From the NCBI GenBank assembly GCA_030550515.1, contig JAUQPE010000028.1, positions 1 to 64,000 on the forward strand: a DNA stretch of 64,000 nucleotides, given 5' to 3'. Every line of letters starts with the position of its first letter. Positions within the stretch are counted from its first letter, which is position 1. The notes beneath the pieces are model-generated. The model searched no databases. It worked only from the letters and a program-made list of their open reading frames with translations, and was not told the origin of the DNA. A program made the translations under genes and the position numbers. Source of the stretch: Thermotogota bacterium (GTDB lineage: Bacteria; Thermotogota; Thermotogae; Thermotogales; Thermotogaceae). Shown here one piece after another: positions 15,441 through 24,461 of this stretch.

Positions 15441-16457
15441 ATGATAGTCGTTCTGAAACCTGGGTCCACGGAGGAAGACGTAGAAAAAGTTGTGAAACTC
15501 GCGGAAAGCTTCAACTTGAGGTGTCACATCTCTAAAGGAGAGGAGAGGACCGTGATCGGGATCATAGGGGACGACAGGTACGTGGTCGCCGACAAGTTCG
15601 AATCGCTCGATTGCGTGGAACGCGTGATGAGGGTGTTGAAGCCCTACAAGTTGGTCTCCAGGGAGTTCCAGCCACACGACACCGTGATCGAGCTGGGAGA
15701 CGTGAAAATCGGAAACGGCTACTTCACCGTGATGGCGGGACCGTGCGCCGTGGAAGGGAGGGAGATGTTGTTCGAGATCGCCCACTTTTTGAGGGAACTC
15801 GGCGTTCGGGTGCTCAGAGGGGGCGCGTACAAACCCCGTACGTCTCCTTACTCGTTCCAGGGCCTTGGAGAGAAGGCGTTAGAATACTTGAGGGAAGCCG
15901 CGAACGAGTACGGGATGTACGTGGTCACGGAGGCCCTCGGGGAAGAGGAACTTCCGAAAGTGGCGGAGTACGCCGACATCATACAGATAGGTGCCCGGAA
16001 CGCCCAGAACTTCAGGTTGCTCTCGAAGGCGGGAAACTTCGGGAAACCCGTCCTCCTGAAGAGAGGCTTCATGAACACGATAGAGGAGTTTCTGCTCTCC
16101 GCCGAGTACGTAGCGGTCTCCGGAAACAAACAGATCATCCTCTGCGAACGCGGTATCAGAACGTTCGAAAACGCCACCAGAAACACTCTTGACATCTCCG
16201 CCGTGCCCATAATAAGGAAAGAGTCGCACCTTCCCATCGTCGTGGACCCCAGTCACTCTGGAGGGAGGAAGGATTTGGTCATTCCCTTGTCGAGGGCTGC
16301 GTTGGCCGTCGGGGCACACGGCGTCATCGTGGAGGTACACCCAGAGCCAGAAAAGGCGTTGTCCGATGGGAAACAGAGTCTCGACTTCAAGTTGTTCGAG
16401 GAGCTCATGAGAGAGTTGAAAGTCCTGGCTGACGCCCTGGGGGTGAGGTTGAATTGA
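15441..16457 (+). CDS. aroF: 3-deoxy-7-phosphoheptulonate (DAHP) synthase
   Basis: Condenses phosphoenolpyruvate and erythrose 4-phosphate, the first step of the shikimate pathway. 338 aa, the length remembered for the Thermotoga maritima enzyme. Residues 1-65 form the ferredoxin-like regulatory domain that binds Tyr/Phe for feedback inhibition. The barrel follows, with VMAGPCAVE, GAYKPRTSPYSFQG, QIGARNAQNF, LLKRG, and VVDPSHSGGRKD as substrate- and metal-binding segments. ATG 15441 behind GGGAGGTGG, 20 bases after the attenuator T-run. It is the first structural gene of the operon, as expected for a feedback- and attenuation-controlled entry enzyme. Confidence 0.97.
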   Translation: MIVVLKPGSTEEDVEKVVKLAESFNLRCHISKGEERTVIGIIGDDRYVVADKFESLDCVERVMRVLKPYKLVSREFQPHDTVIELGDVKIGNGYFTVMAGPCAVEGREMLFEIAHFLRELGVRVLRGGAYKPRTSPYSFQGLGEKALEYLREAANEYGMYVVTEALGEEELPKVAEYADIIQIGARNAQNFRLLSKAGNFGKPVLLKRGFMNTIEEFLLSAEYVAVSGNKQIILCERGIRTFENATRNTLDISAVPIIRKESHLPIVVDPSHSGGRKDLVIPLSRAALAVGAHGVIVEVHPEPEKALSDGKQSLDFKLFEELMRELKVLADALGVRLN

Positions 16458-17215
16458 GGGTCTCCGTGTTGGGAGCGGGATGCATAGGTGGTTCTCTGGC
16501 TTTGAAGTTGAGAAGAGACTTCGAGGTGAGGGTCTTCGACGTGGACGAGGATGTGAGGTCTTCTCTCAAAAGTGAAGGAATCGTAGTTGTAGACCGCCCG
16601 GAAGATCTCTACGACTCGGACCTGCTCGTCCTTGCGGTACCCATGAGCGAAGAAGAGCGATTTCTCAAGGAGACGAGCTTTTCCGGTTTGATGATGGACG
16701 TGGCGAGCGTCAAAACGCCCTTCGTGAGGATCGCGCGGGAGAGAGGTCTCAAACTCGTCGGTGGCCATCCGATGGCGGGCAACGAGAAGAAGGGAAAGGC
16801 CGGTTGGGATCCGAACATGTTCGAAGGGAGACCCTTCTTCCTGTGCGGTCTGGATGGAAGGAGAGTGGAGATCGCTGAGGAAGTCGTGAGGAAGACCGGC
16901 GCCGTTCCCGTTTGGTTGGATCCGGAAGAGCACGACGAGATCGTGGCCGCCGTCAGTCACGTTCAGTACCTGTTATCGCTTGCTGGCAAGTTTGTGGGAA
17001 AGGCGTACGAAGACTTCGCTGGGCCAGGTTACAAATCCACGACGAGGCTCGCCCACCAGAACGTTCAAATGGCCCTCGACATGATGCGGTACAATAGAGA
17101 CAACGTCCTAAAAAACTTGAAAGTGGTGCTCTCTTTCCTGAAAGAAGTGGAATGCACGATAGATGGTGGGGATATGGAACGCCTGGAAAAGCTGATAAGG
17201 GAAGTGATAACGTGA
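16454..17215 (+). CDS. tyrA: Prephenate dehydrogenase
   Basis: NAD(P)-dependent oxidative decarboxylation of prephenate to 4-hydroxyphenylpyruvate, on the tyrosine branch. 253 aa. The Rossmann motif [13 protein letters not shown] is at residue 7. [19 protein letters not shown], and [17 protein letters not shown] carry the conserved Ser, His and Arg/His positions of the family. It has no fused chorismate mutase or ACT domain. Start TTG 16454 inside the aroF stop (TTGA, 4-nt overlap), and it is similarly coupled to aroA downstream. Confidence 0.93.
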   Translation: MRVSVLGAGCIGGSLALKLRRDFEVRVFDVDEDVRSSLKSEGIVVVDRPEDLYDSDLLVLAVPMSEEERFLKETSFSGLMMDVASVKTPFVRIARERGLKLVGGHPMAGNEKKGKAGWDPNMFEGRPFFLCGLDGRRVEIAEEVVRKTGAVPVWLDPEEHDEIVAAVSHVQYLLSLAGKFVGKAYEDFAGPGYKSTTRLAHQNVQMALDMMRYNRDNVLKNLKVVLSFLKEVECTIDGGDMERLEKLIREVIT

Positions 17216-18474
17216 AGCTGGTTCCGGTGAGAAAGGTGAGGGGAGAGATCTCCGTTCCAACGGACAAGTCCATCACCCACAGGGCCTTGATCTTCGCGGC
17301 GCTCGCCGAAGGGGAGAGTACCCTGTACAACCTCCTCAGGTGCTTGGACACGGAGAGGACGAAGGACGTACTGGAAAAACTCGGAACCAAGTTTGAAGGC
17401 GATTGGACGAAGATGAAGGTGACCCCCGGTGTTTTTCGAACGCCCACCGAACCTCTCTTCTGCGGCAACTCCGGCACCACCACGAGGCTCATGGCGGGCG
17501 TGATCGCGTCGCACGAGATCTTCGCCGTTCTCTACGGCGACGATTCGCTCTCCAGAAGACCCATGGCGAGGGTCATGGAACCGTTAGGGATGATGGGGGC
17601 GAAGTTCCTCGCGCGCGAGAACAACTTTCTGCCCATGGCGATCCAAGGTGGAAGGCTGAAGGGCATAGAGTACGAGTCCAAGGTTGCCAGCGCCCAAGTC
17701 AAGAGCGCGGTGATCATCGCGGGGCTGAGGGCCGAGGGGAAGACGACGGTGGAAGAACCCGTCAAGAGCAGAGACCACACCGAGAGGATGTTGAAGAAAC
17801 TGGGTGCTTCCATTCAGGAAGAGGGGAACAGGGTCACCGTCTGGCCTTCCTCGATCAAGGGGTTCACCATGGAAATCCCAGGTGACGTGTCTTCCGCTTC
17901 CTTCTTCGTGGCTCTTGGGGTCATCCATCCGAACGCCAGGATCGTCGTCAGGGGAGTGGGTTTGAACGAAACGAGGATAGGATTTCTCAAGACGCTCAAG
18001 CTCATGGGAGCGAACGTGGAGTGGCGGGTGGAGAACGAAGATGTGGAACCTATCGGCACCATCGTCGCTGAGAGTTCGCCGAACTTGCGTGGAATAGAAG
18101 TTCCCGTCGAGATGATACCCTCCATGATAGACGAAGTTCCCCTTCTGGCACTCGTTGGGGTGTTTGCGGAAGGTGAAACCGTCGTCAAAGGCGCCGAGGA
18201 GCTGAGGAAGAAGGAATCCGACAGGATACGGGTGGTGGTGGAAAACTTCAGGCGCTTGGGCGTCACGATCGAGGAGTTCCCTGACGGTTTCAGGGTGGTC
18301 GGGAGGCAGAGGATAAGGGGAGGCGTCGTGGATCCAGAGGGCGACCACAGGATGGCCATGATGTTCTCGCTGGCGGGGCTTTTGAGTGAGGAGGGGGTGG
18401 AAGTGAAGGACCACGAGTGCGTTTCCGTGTCTTTCCCGGAATTTTATGGGATACTCGAGAAGGTGATAGCGTGA
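17212..18474 (+). CDS. aroA: 3-phosphoshikimate 1-carboxyvinyltransferase (EPSP synthase)
   Basis: Transfers the enolpyruvyl group of PEP to shikimate 3-phosphate. 420 aa, normal length. Visible motifs are [19 protein letters not shown] (phosphate and shikimate binding), [27 protein letters not shown], and the C-terminal KESDRI and DHRMAMM. GTG at 17212 overlaps the tyrA stop (GTGA). The sequence motif NSGTTTR with Thr rather than Ala after NSG is of the class II type. Confidence 0.96.
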   Translation: MKLVPVRKVRGEISVPTDKSITHRALIFAALAEGESTLYNLLRCLDTERTKDVLEKLGTKFEGDWTKMKVTPGVFRTPTEPLFCGNSGTTTRLMAGVIASHEIFAVLYGDDSLSRRPMARVMEPLGMMGAKFLARENNFLPMAIQGGRLKGIEYESKVASAQVKSAVIIAGLRAEGKTTVEEPVKSRDHTERMLKKLGASIQEEGNRVTVWPSSIKGFTMEIPGDVSSASFFVALGVIHPNARIVVRGVGLNETRIGFLKTLKLMGANVEWRVENEDVEPIGTIVAESSPNLRGIEVPVEMIPSMIDEVPLLALVGVFAEGETVVKGAEELRKKESDRIRVVVENFRRLGVTIEEFPDGFRVVGRQRIRGGVVDPEGDHRMAMMFSLAGLLSEEGVEVKDHECVSVSFPEFYGILEKVIA

Positions 18475-19232
18475 AGTTCTGCATCGTGGGTTACCCTGTC
18501 AGGCACAGCATCTCTCCTAGGCTCTACAACGAGTACTTCAGGTTGTTGAACATGCCTCACTTCTACGACTTTGCCGAGATAGCCCCAGATGTCTTCGACG
18601 AGGAAATAAAGAGGGTTCTGAGCGAATGTGATGGTTTCAACGTCACCATACCACACAAAGAGAGGATCATTCCCTACGTGGAACCCACCAAGGAGGCAAC
18701 CAAGATCCAAGCTGTGAACTGTGTGCACGGGAGAAAAGGTTACAACACGGACTGGATCGGCGTGCTGATGTCTCTGGAGGGAACGAGTGTGGAAGAACCT
18801 GTACTCGTCATCGGAGCTGGAGGAACAGCCCGTGCGTTGCTGTACGCGCTACTGGAGATGGGAATCAGGGACATCACCGTCACCAACAGGACACTCGATC
18901 GCGCCAAAAGCCTTGGCTTCCCGGTGAAGGTGGTTCCCTTTGAACGCTTGAAGGAGTCGGTGAGAAACTCCAAGAGCTTGTTCAACACCACCTCCGTCGG
19001 GATGAAGGGAGAGAGGTTCGACCTTTCCGAGGAAGATCTGGCCAACCTCTCCTTGGTCTACGACGTGATCTACTTCGAAACGCCACTTTTGGACCTCGCG
19101 CGACGTGCGGGTGTGAGGCACGTTGTGAGGGGTAACCTCATGTTCTACTACCAGGCCATGGAGAACCTGAAGATATGGGGTCTCTACGACGACGAGACTT
19201 TCAAAAAAGTCTTCGGGGAGGTCCTCTCATGA
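18471..19232 (+). CDS. aroE: Shikimate 5-dehydrogenase
   Basis: NADPH-dependent reduction of 3-dehydroshikimate. 253 aa. Shikimate-binding SISP is in [14 protein letters not shown]. The catalytic Lys is in [10 protein letters not shown] and the paired Asp is in YNTDWIGV. The nucleotide loop is [15 protein letters not shown], followed by VTNRT. GTG 18471 overlaps the aroA stop by 4 nt. The frame is open further upstream but only as a shadow of aroA. Confidence 0.96.
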   Translation: MKFCIVGYPVRHSISPRLYNEYFRLLNMPHFYDFAEIAPDVFDEEIKRVLSECDGFNVTIPHKERIIPYVEPTKEATKIQAVNCVHGRKGYNTDWIGVLMSLEGTSVEEPVLVIGAGGTARALLYALLEMGIRDITVTNRTLDRAKSLGFPVKVVPFERLKESVRNSKSLFNTTSVGMKGERFDLSEEDLANLSLVYDVIYFETPLLDLARRAGVRHVVRGNLMFYYQAMENLKIWGLYDDETFKKVFGEVLS

Positions 19233-20359
19233 GGCTGACGATCTCCGGGGATTCGCACGGAAAGTACATCGTGGTGGTCTTGGAAGGGTTCCCGGCTGGC
19301 TTCAGGGTGAACGAGCAGAAGGTGGCGAGAGACCTCGAAAGGAGGAGGAACTGCTTTGGAAGAGGCCAGCGCATGAAGCTGGAGGCGGACGAGTTCGAGG
19401 TGGTCTCCGGGGTGTGGAAAGGTGTGACCACGGGGGCGCCGATCACCATCCTCGTCCAAAACAAGGCGGGCAACCCGGTGAAGGAAGTGAGGAGCGTTCC
19501 AAGGCCAGGGCACGTGGACTACGCCGCGTGGATGAGGTATAGACTCCCCGACTTGAACGTGTACGTGGAGCGGGCGAGCGCCAGGTGGACCGTGGGATTG
19601 GTGGCCGTTGGGTCCCTCTTGAAAGACTTCTTGGAGCAGTTCGGGATCAGGATAGTTGGTTTCGTCACCGCGCTTGGCCGTGTGGAGTTGAGGGAGGTTC
19701 CCACCGACTTCGACGAGCTGGTGAGGAGGAGGGACGAGTCTCCCGTCCTCTGCCCGGACCCAAAGGCCACTGAAGAGATGGTGAGGGAGGTAGAAGAGGC
19801 GAGGAATCGAGGTGACACCCTCGGTGGGAAGGTGAGGGTGATCGCAAGAAACGTCCCAGCAGGGCTCGGCGGCTATTCCAACTTCTTCGAAAAACTCGAT
19901 TCCAAGATAGGGGCGATGTTCTTGGCCATCCCCGCGGTGAAAGGCATCCTCATCGGCGAGGAAGAATTGTCCTACGGTCTCTCCTATCTCGACGAGTTCT
20001 GCGTGGAGGATGGAAGGGCGAGGAGGAAGACCAACAGGCTTGGAGGGATAGAGGGAGGGATCAGCAACGGTGAGGACATCGTCGTGAACGTCTTTGTGAA
20101 ACCGATACCCACGACGGGTACCCCACTTCAGTCTGTGGACCTCAGAACTTTGGAGCCAGCAGAATCGCCTTACGTGAGATCGGATGTCACGGCCGTCCCT
20201 CCCGCCTCGGTGGTGTGCGAAGCGGCACTGGCTGTCGTGCTCGCCGATGCCTTGCTCGAACGCTACGGGAACGACAACTTCGAAGATCTGAAGAGGAGGT
20301 TCCAAGATGAAGGTGTTCCTCGTTGGGATGATGGGTTCTGGGAAGAGCACGGTGGGTAG
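19229..20359 (+). CDS. aroC: Chorismate synthase
   Basis: FMN-dependent 1,4-elimination of EPSP to chorismate. 376 aa. Motifs include GDSHG at the start ([14 protein letters not shown]), RRRNCFGRGQRMKLEADEFEVVSGV, GNPVKEVRSVPRPGHVDYAAWM and the C-terminal RSDVTAVPPASVV. The histidine in the opening GDSHG and His in RPGHVD are the conserved catalytic ones. ATG 19229 overlaps the aroE stop (ATGA). The 3' end runs 53 nt into aroK in a different frame, the longest overlap in the operon; the last 17 residues are therefore shared coding space. Confidence 0.96.
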   Translation: MRLTISGDSHGKYIVVVLEGFPAGFRVNEQKVARDLERRRNCFGRGQRMKLEADEFEVVSGVWKGVTTGAPITILVQNKAGNPVKEVRSVPRPGHVDYAAWMRYRLPDLNVYVERASARWTVGLVAVGSLLKDFLEQFGIRIVGFVTALGRVELREVPTDFDELVRRRDESPVLCPDPKATEEMVREVEEARNRGDTLGGKVRVIARNVPAGLGGYSNFFEKLDSKIGAMFLAIPAVKGILIGEEELSYGLSYLDEFCVEDGRARRKTNRLGGIEGGISNGEDIVVNVFVKPIPTTGTPLQSVDLRTLEPAESPYVRSDVTAVPPASVVCEAALAVVLADALLERYGNDNFEDLKRRFQDEGVPRWDDGFWEEHGG

Positions 20360-21788
20360 GAGGTTGGCAGGGATCCTTGGGATGGAGTTCGTCGACATGG
20401 ACGAGGAGATAGAGAAGAGGAAGGGAAAACGCGTGAGGGAGATCTTCGAGGAAGAGGGCGAGCGGACCTTCAGGGAACTCGAGAAGAGACTCTTGAGGGA
20501 GCTGTTGGCGAAAGACAACGTCGTCGTGGCGACGGGTGGAGGCGTGGTTCTAGACCGCGAGAACAGAGAGCTCCTCAAGAAGGAAAAGACGATTTTCCTG
20601 TACGCACCTCCTTCCGTGCTCTTGGAGAGGGTGGATGTGAGGAACAGACCCCTCCTCAAGGATGGAAAGGAGAGGATCTACGAGATCTGGGAAAAGAGAA
20701 AAGCCTTCTACGAGGAGTTCGAGAGGGTGGACACCACGAACCTGAACGAGTGGGAGACCTGCGCAGTGGTCGTCTTGAAAGTCCTCGAAGAAAGGGAGGT
20801 CCTGAACCTGAAAGAACCTCATCCCCTCAGCGTCGTCGTCGGTGGGTTCAAACGGGTGAAGAAAGAAGACTTGGTCTTCACGACGTGGAGGGTGGAGAAG
20901 ATCTTCGAAGGGTTCCTCCCAGAGAGGAGGATCGCGTTTCCCGACGGGGAAGAAGTGAAAACGTTGGAATGGGTCGCCAAGGCGTATTCTGCGCTCGTCG
21001 AGATGGACTTTCCGCGGGGAAAGACGATCGCCGGTGTCGGGGGAGGTGCTCTGACCGATTTTACGGGTTTTGTCGCGAGCACCTTCAAGCGCGGTACTGG
21101 CCTTTCCTTTTATCCCACCACACTTCTCGCCCAAGTCGACGCCTCGGTGGGAGGGAAGAACGCCATAGATTTCGCCGGCGTGAAGAACGTGGTTGGTACT
21201 TTCAGGATGCCGGACGACGTGTTGATAGATCCAGCCGTCACCGTCTCCATGGACCAGGGGCGCTTCGAAGAGGGTGTGGTCGAAGCGCTCAAGATGGTCG
21301 TGATCTCCGGTAGGGGTGTGGAACTCTTCGATGACGTGAGAAAGATCACGCAGGAGAGGAACTTGGAGGTTTTGACCGAACTTGTGAGACTTTCCGTGGA
21401 GGAGAAGGCCCGTGTGGTGCGGGAAGACCCGCACGACAAAGGGTTCAGACACGTGTTGAACCTGGGGCACACGCTGGGACACGTCTTTGAGATGTTGACC
21501 GGGGTGTCGCACGGTCTGGCTGTGGCTTGGGGTTTGGAGAGGGAGGCCTTCTTCTCTTGGAAGAGAGGCCTCACGTCCAAAGAGGTCTACGATTGGATTC
21601 TCGAGAAGGTCCTCCAGATAGCACCCGGTTTGGTGGGAGAGAGGATCGACCGAGAACAGGCCAAAAAACTCATCTTGAACGACAAAAAGATCGCAACTTC
21701 CAAGGTGAGGTTCCCATATCCGAGGAGGATGGGTGAGGTAGACTTTTTGGAGGTGGATCCCCTCGAACTTCTGGAGGTGGTCGCGTGA
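20307..21788 (+). CDS. aroKB: Bifunctional shikimate kinase / 3-dehydroquinate synthase
   Basis: A fusion of 493 aa. Residues 1-150 are shikimate kinase: Walker A GMMGSGKSTVGRRLA, the shikimate-binding DMDEEI, ERTFRELE, and GGGVV. From about residue 165 the protein is dehydroquinate synthase: GVGGGALTDFTGFVASTFKRGT (NAD-binding), PTTLLAQVDASVGGKNAID, NLGHTLGHVFE and LNDKKI, with conserved metal His residues. The same fusion occurs in the Thermotoga maritima aro operon. Start ATG 20307 behind GAGGAGG inside aroC. It couples to aroQ by a 4-nt overlap. Confidence 0.95.
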   Translation: MKVFLVGMMGSGKSTVGRRLAGILGMEFVDMDEEIEKRKGKRVREIFEEEGERTFRELEKRLLRELLAKDNVVVATGGGVVLDRENRELLKKEKTIFLYAPPSVLLERVDVRNRPLLKDGKERIYEIWEKRKAFYEEFERVDTTNLNEWETCAVVVLKVLEEREVLNLKEPHPLSVVVGGFKRVKKEDLVFTTWRVEKIFEGFLPERRIAFPDGEEVKTLEWVAKAYSALVEMDFPRGKTIAGVGGGALTDFTGFVASTFKRGTGLSFYPTTLLAQVDASVGGKNAIDFAGVKNVVGTFRMPDDVLIDPAVTVSMDQGRFEEGVVEALKMVVISGRGVELFDDVRKITQERNLEVLTELVRLSVEEKARVVREDPHDKGFRHVLNLGHTLGHVFEMLTGVSHGLAVAWGLEREAFFSWKRGLTSKEVYDWILEKVLQIAPGLVGERIDREQAKKLILNDKKIATSKVRFPYPRRMGEVDFLEVDPLELLEVVA

Positions 21789-22219
21789 AGATTCTGGTGA
21801 TAAACGGTCCGAACTTGAACATGCTGGGGAAGAGGGACAGGAGCGTTTACGGCGCGCAGAGCTATCAAGACCTCGTTGGAAAGTTGAACGAGTGGGCGGA
21901 GGAAAACGGGGTGGATTTGGAGGTGTTCCAGTCGAACTCTGAAGGAGAAATCGTGGACAGGATACACAGGATGGACTACGACGGCTTGGTGATAAACCCG
22001 GGTGCCTTCACGCACTACAGTTACGCCATCAGGGACGCGCTCGAGATCGTGAAGGTTCCGAAGGTGGAGGTGCACATCTCGAACATCCACGCGAGGGAGG
22101 AGTTCAGAAGGAGGAGCGTCACGGCGGAAGTCTGCGACGGCCAGATCAGCGGGCTTGGGGTGTTCGGTTACCTGTTGGCGCTGGAATACGTGAGGAGAAA
22201 GGTGAGGAGGGAGATCTGA
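21785..22219 (+). CDS. aroQ: 3-dehydroquinate dehydratase, type II
   Basis: Dehydrates 3-dehydroquinate to 3-dehydroshikimate. 144 aa, a type II dodecameric enzyme. NGPNLNMLGKRDRSVYG carries the catalytic Arg and Tyr loop. QSNSEGEIVDRIH, INPGAFTHYSYAIRDAL (with the usual Pro-Gly-Ala and His) and EVHISNIHAREEFRRRS complete the active site. GTG 21785 overlaps aroB's stop. It is the last enzyme needed to make the pathway complete within this operon. Confidence 0.96.
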   Translation: MKILVINGPNLNMLGKRDRSVYGAQSYQDLVGKLNEWAEENGVDLEVFQSNSEGEIVDRIHRMDYDGLVINPGAFTHYSYAIRDALEIVKVPKVEVHISNIHAREEFRRRSVTAEVCDGQISGLGVFGYLLALEYVRRKVRREI

Positions 22220-22222
22220 GGG

Positions 22223-22807
22223 ATGGAGAGTTTCAAAACGGTTAAGGATCGCGTCGAAACGAAACTCAACGTGGAGAGGTCGCTGTTCATAACCAACCTT
22301 GCGCCGGTGGAGGACGAACGACGAGCGAAGGAGTTCGTGGCCGAGGTGTCGAAAAAGTACAGGGACGCCACCCACAACTGCTACGCCTACCGCGTTCTCT
22401 CGAAATCCAATCTGGTCGAGTTCTGCTCGGACGCGGGGGAGCCGGCCGGTACGGCGGGTCTTCCCATCCTGAACACCCTCAGAAGGTACCAACTTGTCAA
22501 CGTAGCCGTCGTCGTGAGCAGGTACTTTGGCGGGGTGAAGTTGGGTGTGAGGGGTCTCATCGAAGCGTACACGAAGAGTGCGGAAGAAGCCGTAGTGAAG
22601 GCTTCAATTGTGGAGAAGCACAAGGCTTACAAGTACAGGTTGAGGTTGGATTTCGCCGAGTACGGCAAGAGGATGAATCAACTCCAGAGGTTGGGGGCGA
22701 TCGTGACGAGCATCACTTACCTGGAAGACCACGTTCTCCTCGAGATCCTGAGTTTTTCCGATCTGAACCTTCCAAACGCGGAAGAAACGGAAGTAGTTTA
22801 CATATGA
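22223..22807 (+). CDS. YigZ/IMPACT family protein
   Basis: 194 aa. The N-terminal UPF0029 domain shows the family signature: KKYRDATHNCYAYR, FCSDAGEPAGTAGLPIL and VVSRYFGGVKLGVRGLIEAYTKSAEEA. The C-terminal half (YKYRLRLDFAEYGKRMNQLQRLGAIV) is the DUF1949-type RNA-binding-like domain. The molecular function is unknown; a link to translation or stress has been proposed for the family. ATG 22223 starts 3 bases after the aroQ stop, so it is probably the last gene of the aro transcript. The -10 of the following fluoride-responsive unit overlaps its stop codon. Confidence 0.9.
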   Translation: MESFKTVKDRVETKLNVERSLFITNLAPVEDERRAKEFVAEVSKKYRDATHNCYAYRVLSKSNLVEFCSDAGEPAGTAGLPILNTLRRYQLVNVAVVVSRYFGGVKLGVRGLIEAYTKSAEEAVVKASIVEKHKAYKYRLRLDFAEYGKRMNQLQRLGAIVTSITYLEDHVLLEILSFSDLNLPNAEETEVVYI

Positions 22808-22813
22808 TATAAT
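22805..22813 (+). promoter_or_regulatory. Extended -10 promoter of the fluoride-riboswitch unit
   Basis: TG-A-TATAAT: a perfect TATAAT at 22808-22813 preceded by the TGn extension. No good -35 is seen 17 bases upstream. Expected start is near 22820, about 20 nt before the aptamer. Confidence 0.7.
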
Positions 22814-22840
22814 TGGGACGAGGTCAAGTGAATGAGAGAA

Positions 22841-22916
22841 GGGCGATGAGGCTCGCCCAAACCGCCCGGAGAGGGCTGATAGCCTCTACTGGTCGAAAGA
22901 TCAGAGAGGCTTTTTT
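22841..22916 (+). ncRNA. Fluoride riboswitch (crcB motif) with terminator expression platform
   Basis: The aptamer 22841-22891 is nearly the Thermotoga petrophila fluoride aptamer. Hairpin GGGCG (22841-22845)/CGCCC (22854-22858), then AAACC, hairpin GCCC (22864-22867)/GGGC (22873-22876), CTGAT, and CTCTACTG. The pseudoknot pairs GAGGCT (22848-22853) with AGCCTC (22881-22886). Compared with the T. petrophila sequence as I recall it, both strands of this helix have changed compatibly. AGCCTCT (22881-22887) also pairs with AGAGGCT (22905-22911) in a long terminator hairpin (inner CTGGTC-GAAA-GATCAG) followed by TTTTTT. Fluoride binding should lock the pseudoknot, block the terminator and turn the downstream MutS-like genes on. 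Confidence 0.95.
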
Positions 22917-22940
22917 ATTTTTCTTGAGGAGGGAGTGGCG

Positions 22941-24461
22941 TTGTTCCCAAGCGTTCTGTTCAAGGATGCGAAAGCCCTCGAAAGTGTGAAAGTATCGGAA
23001 GAGGCCTTCGAAGACCTCTTCCTGGGACGGTTGATAGACCTGACGGTTAAGGGTAGGGAGAGGTACGATCTGAAACCGTTCTTCACGATGCCCGTCCGAG
23101 ACGAGGAAACCATAGTCTACAGACAGGAGGTGGCAAGGGACCTGGAAGATCCCGAGGTTCGAAAGGTCGTGTTGGAGTTCTCGAAAGGCATGGTGGCGGT
23201 CCACCAATACCTTCAGATGCTGGAGAGGTTGGACTACGAGTACAACAAGAAGGGATGGTTTTTGGAAGCCGTCCTCGAGTACTGCAGGACGGTCAAGGTG
23301 TTCTCCGAGTCCCTCGAGAGGGTGGGCTTGCGTTCGGAGGGATTGAAGAGGATCAGAGAGTACCTGATAGGTTATGCGAGATCTCCGGAGTTTTCATCCC
23401 TCTTCGAGGAGGCCCTTCGGGTGAAGGAAGGACTTTCTCGGGTGAGGTACTGTCTCATCGTGGAACCTGGGAAGTTCAGTGTGAAGCCCTACAAGGGCGA
23501 GAAAGACTACGCCGTTGAAATTGAAGCGTTCTTCTCAAAGTTCAAGGAAGAGGATCGAATCGGTGAGTATTCCTTCGACCTGGTCAAGGGAATTGGCATG
23601 AGCCACGTCGAAGCGAAGATCCTGGACTTTGTGAGAAGGTTGTATCCGGAACCGTTTGAGGAGTTGGACACGTTCTGCGAAAACCATCGCGGTTTCCTGG
23701 ACGAGGTGATCTTGAACTTCGAGAGAGAGGTACAGTTCTTCTTGGCCTACCTGGACTTCATCGAACCTTTGAGGGAGAGAGGTCTTCCTTTCTGCTATCC
23801 AGAAGTTCGCACCTCCGTAAGGGACGAGTTCGTGGAGGACGGGTTCGACCTGATGTTGGTCCACAGCTTGACGGGGAAGATCGTCACCAACAGTTACCGT
23901 TTGGATGGGATAGAGAGGGTGATAGTGGTCACAGGCCCAAATCAAGGCGGCAAGACGTCCTTCGCCAGGATGGTAGGGCAGATCCATTACCTGGCCTGCC
24001 TTGGCCTTCCCGTACCCGCTCGCAGGGCCAAACTTTTCCTCGTTGACGCTGTACACACCCATTTCGAGAGGGAAGAGCACGTTCAGAACGTGAGAAGCAA
24101 GTTGGAAGACGACCTCTTGAGGATGAAGAGCATCATCGACTCCCTGACTCCCAACAGCCTCGTAATCTTGAACGAAGCGTTCTCTTCCGCCACTCTCCGC
24201 GATTCTTTGGACATAAGTTTGAGAGTGCTCGAAAAGTTATTGAAGATCGATTGTTTCGTCGTGTGGGTGACGTTCCTGGACGAACTCTCCCGAGTGAGCG
24301 AGAAGGTGGTGAGCATGGTTGCCCTCGTCTCTCCACAAGATCCAACCGTGCGGACGTTCAAGGTGGTGAGAAAGAGGGCGGACGGTCGCGCTTACGCCCT
24401 GTCGCTTGCAAGAAAGTACGGGCTCACCTACGAAGAGGTCAGGAGGAGGATACGGAGATGA
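22941..24461 (+). CDS. MutS domain V-like ATPase, first of a tandem pair
   Basis: 506 aa. The C-terminal third is a MutS-type ABC ATPase: Walker A VTGPNQGGKTSFARMVGQIHYLA (about residue 335), an ABC-like signature region KLEDDLLRMKSII, Walker B SLVILNEAFSS, and a switch region VVWVTFLDEL. The N-terminal part is helical and similar to the MutS lever/core. The mismatch-recognition domain (Phe-x-Glu) is absent, so it is not a repair MutS. TTG 22941 is chosen because AGGAGGG ends 7 bases before it; GTG 22935 is too close. It is the first gene after the fluoride riboswitch and overlaps the next by 4 nt. Confidence 0.85.
   Translation: MFPSVLFKDAKALESVKVSEEAFEDLFLGRLIDLTVKGRERYDLKPFFTMPVRDEETIVYRQEVARDLEDPEVRKVVLEFSKGMVAVHQYLQMLERLDYEYNKKGWFLEAVLEYCRTVKVFSESLERVGLRSEGLKRIREYLIGYARSPEFSSLFEEALRVKEGLSRVRYCLIVEPGKFSVKPYKGEKDYAVEIEAFFSKFKEEDRIGEYSFDLVKGIGMSHVEAKILDFVRRLYPEPFEELDTFCENHRGFLDEVILNFEREVQFFLAYLDFIEPLRERGLPFCYPEVRTSVRDEFVEDGFDLMLVHSLTGKIVTNSYRLDGIERVIVVTGPNQGGKTSFARMVGQIHYLACLGLPVPARRAKLFLVDAVHTHFEREEHVQNVRSKLEDDLLRMKSIIDSLTPNSLVILNEAFSSATLRDSLDISLRVLEKLLKIDCFVVWVTFLDELSRVSEKVVSMVALVSPQDPTVRTFKVVRKRADGRAYALSLARKYGLTYEEVRRRIRR

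Noticed and set aside
19184-20659. 491-codon open frame on the minus strand under aroC/aroKB
   Set aside because: Composition is that of an antisense shadow; both sense genes are certain and the frame has no recognisable domain.
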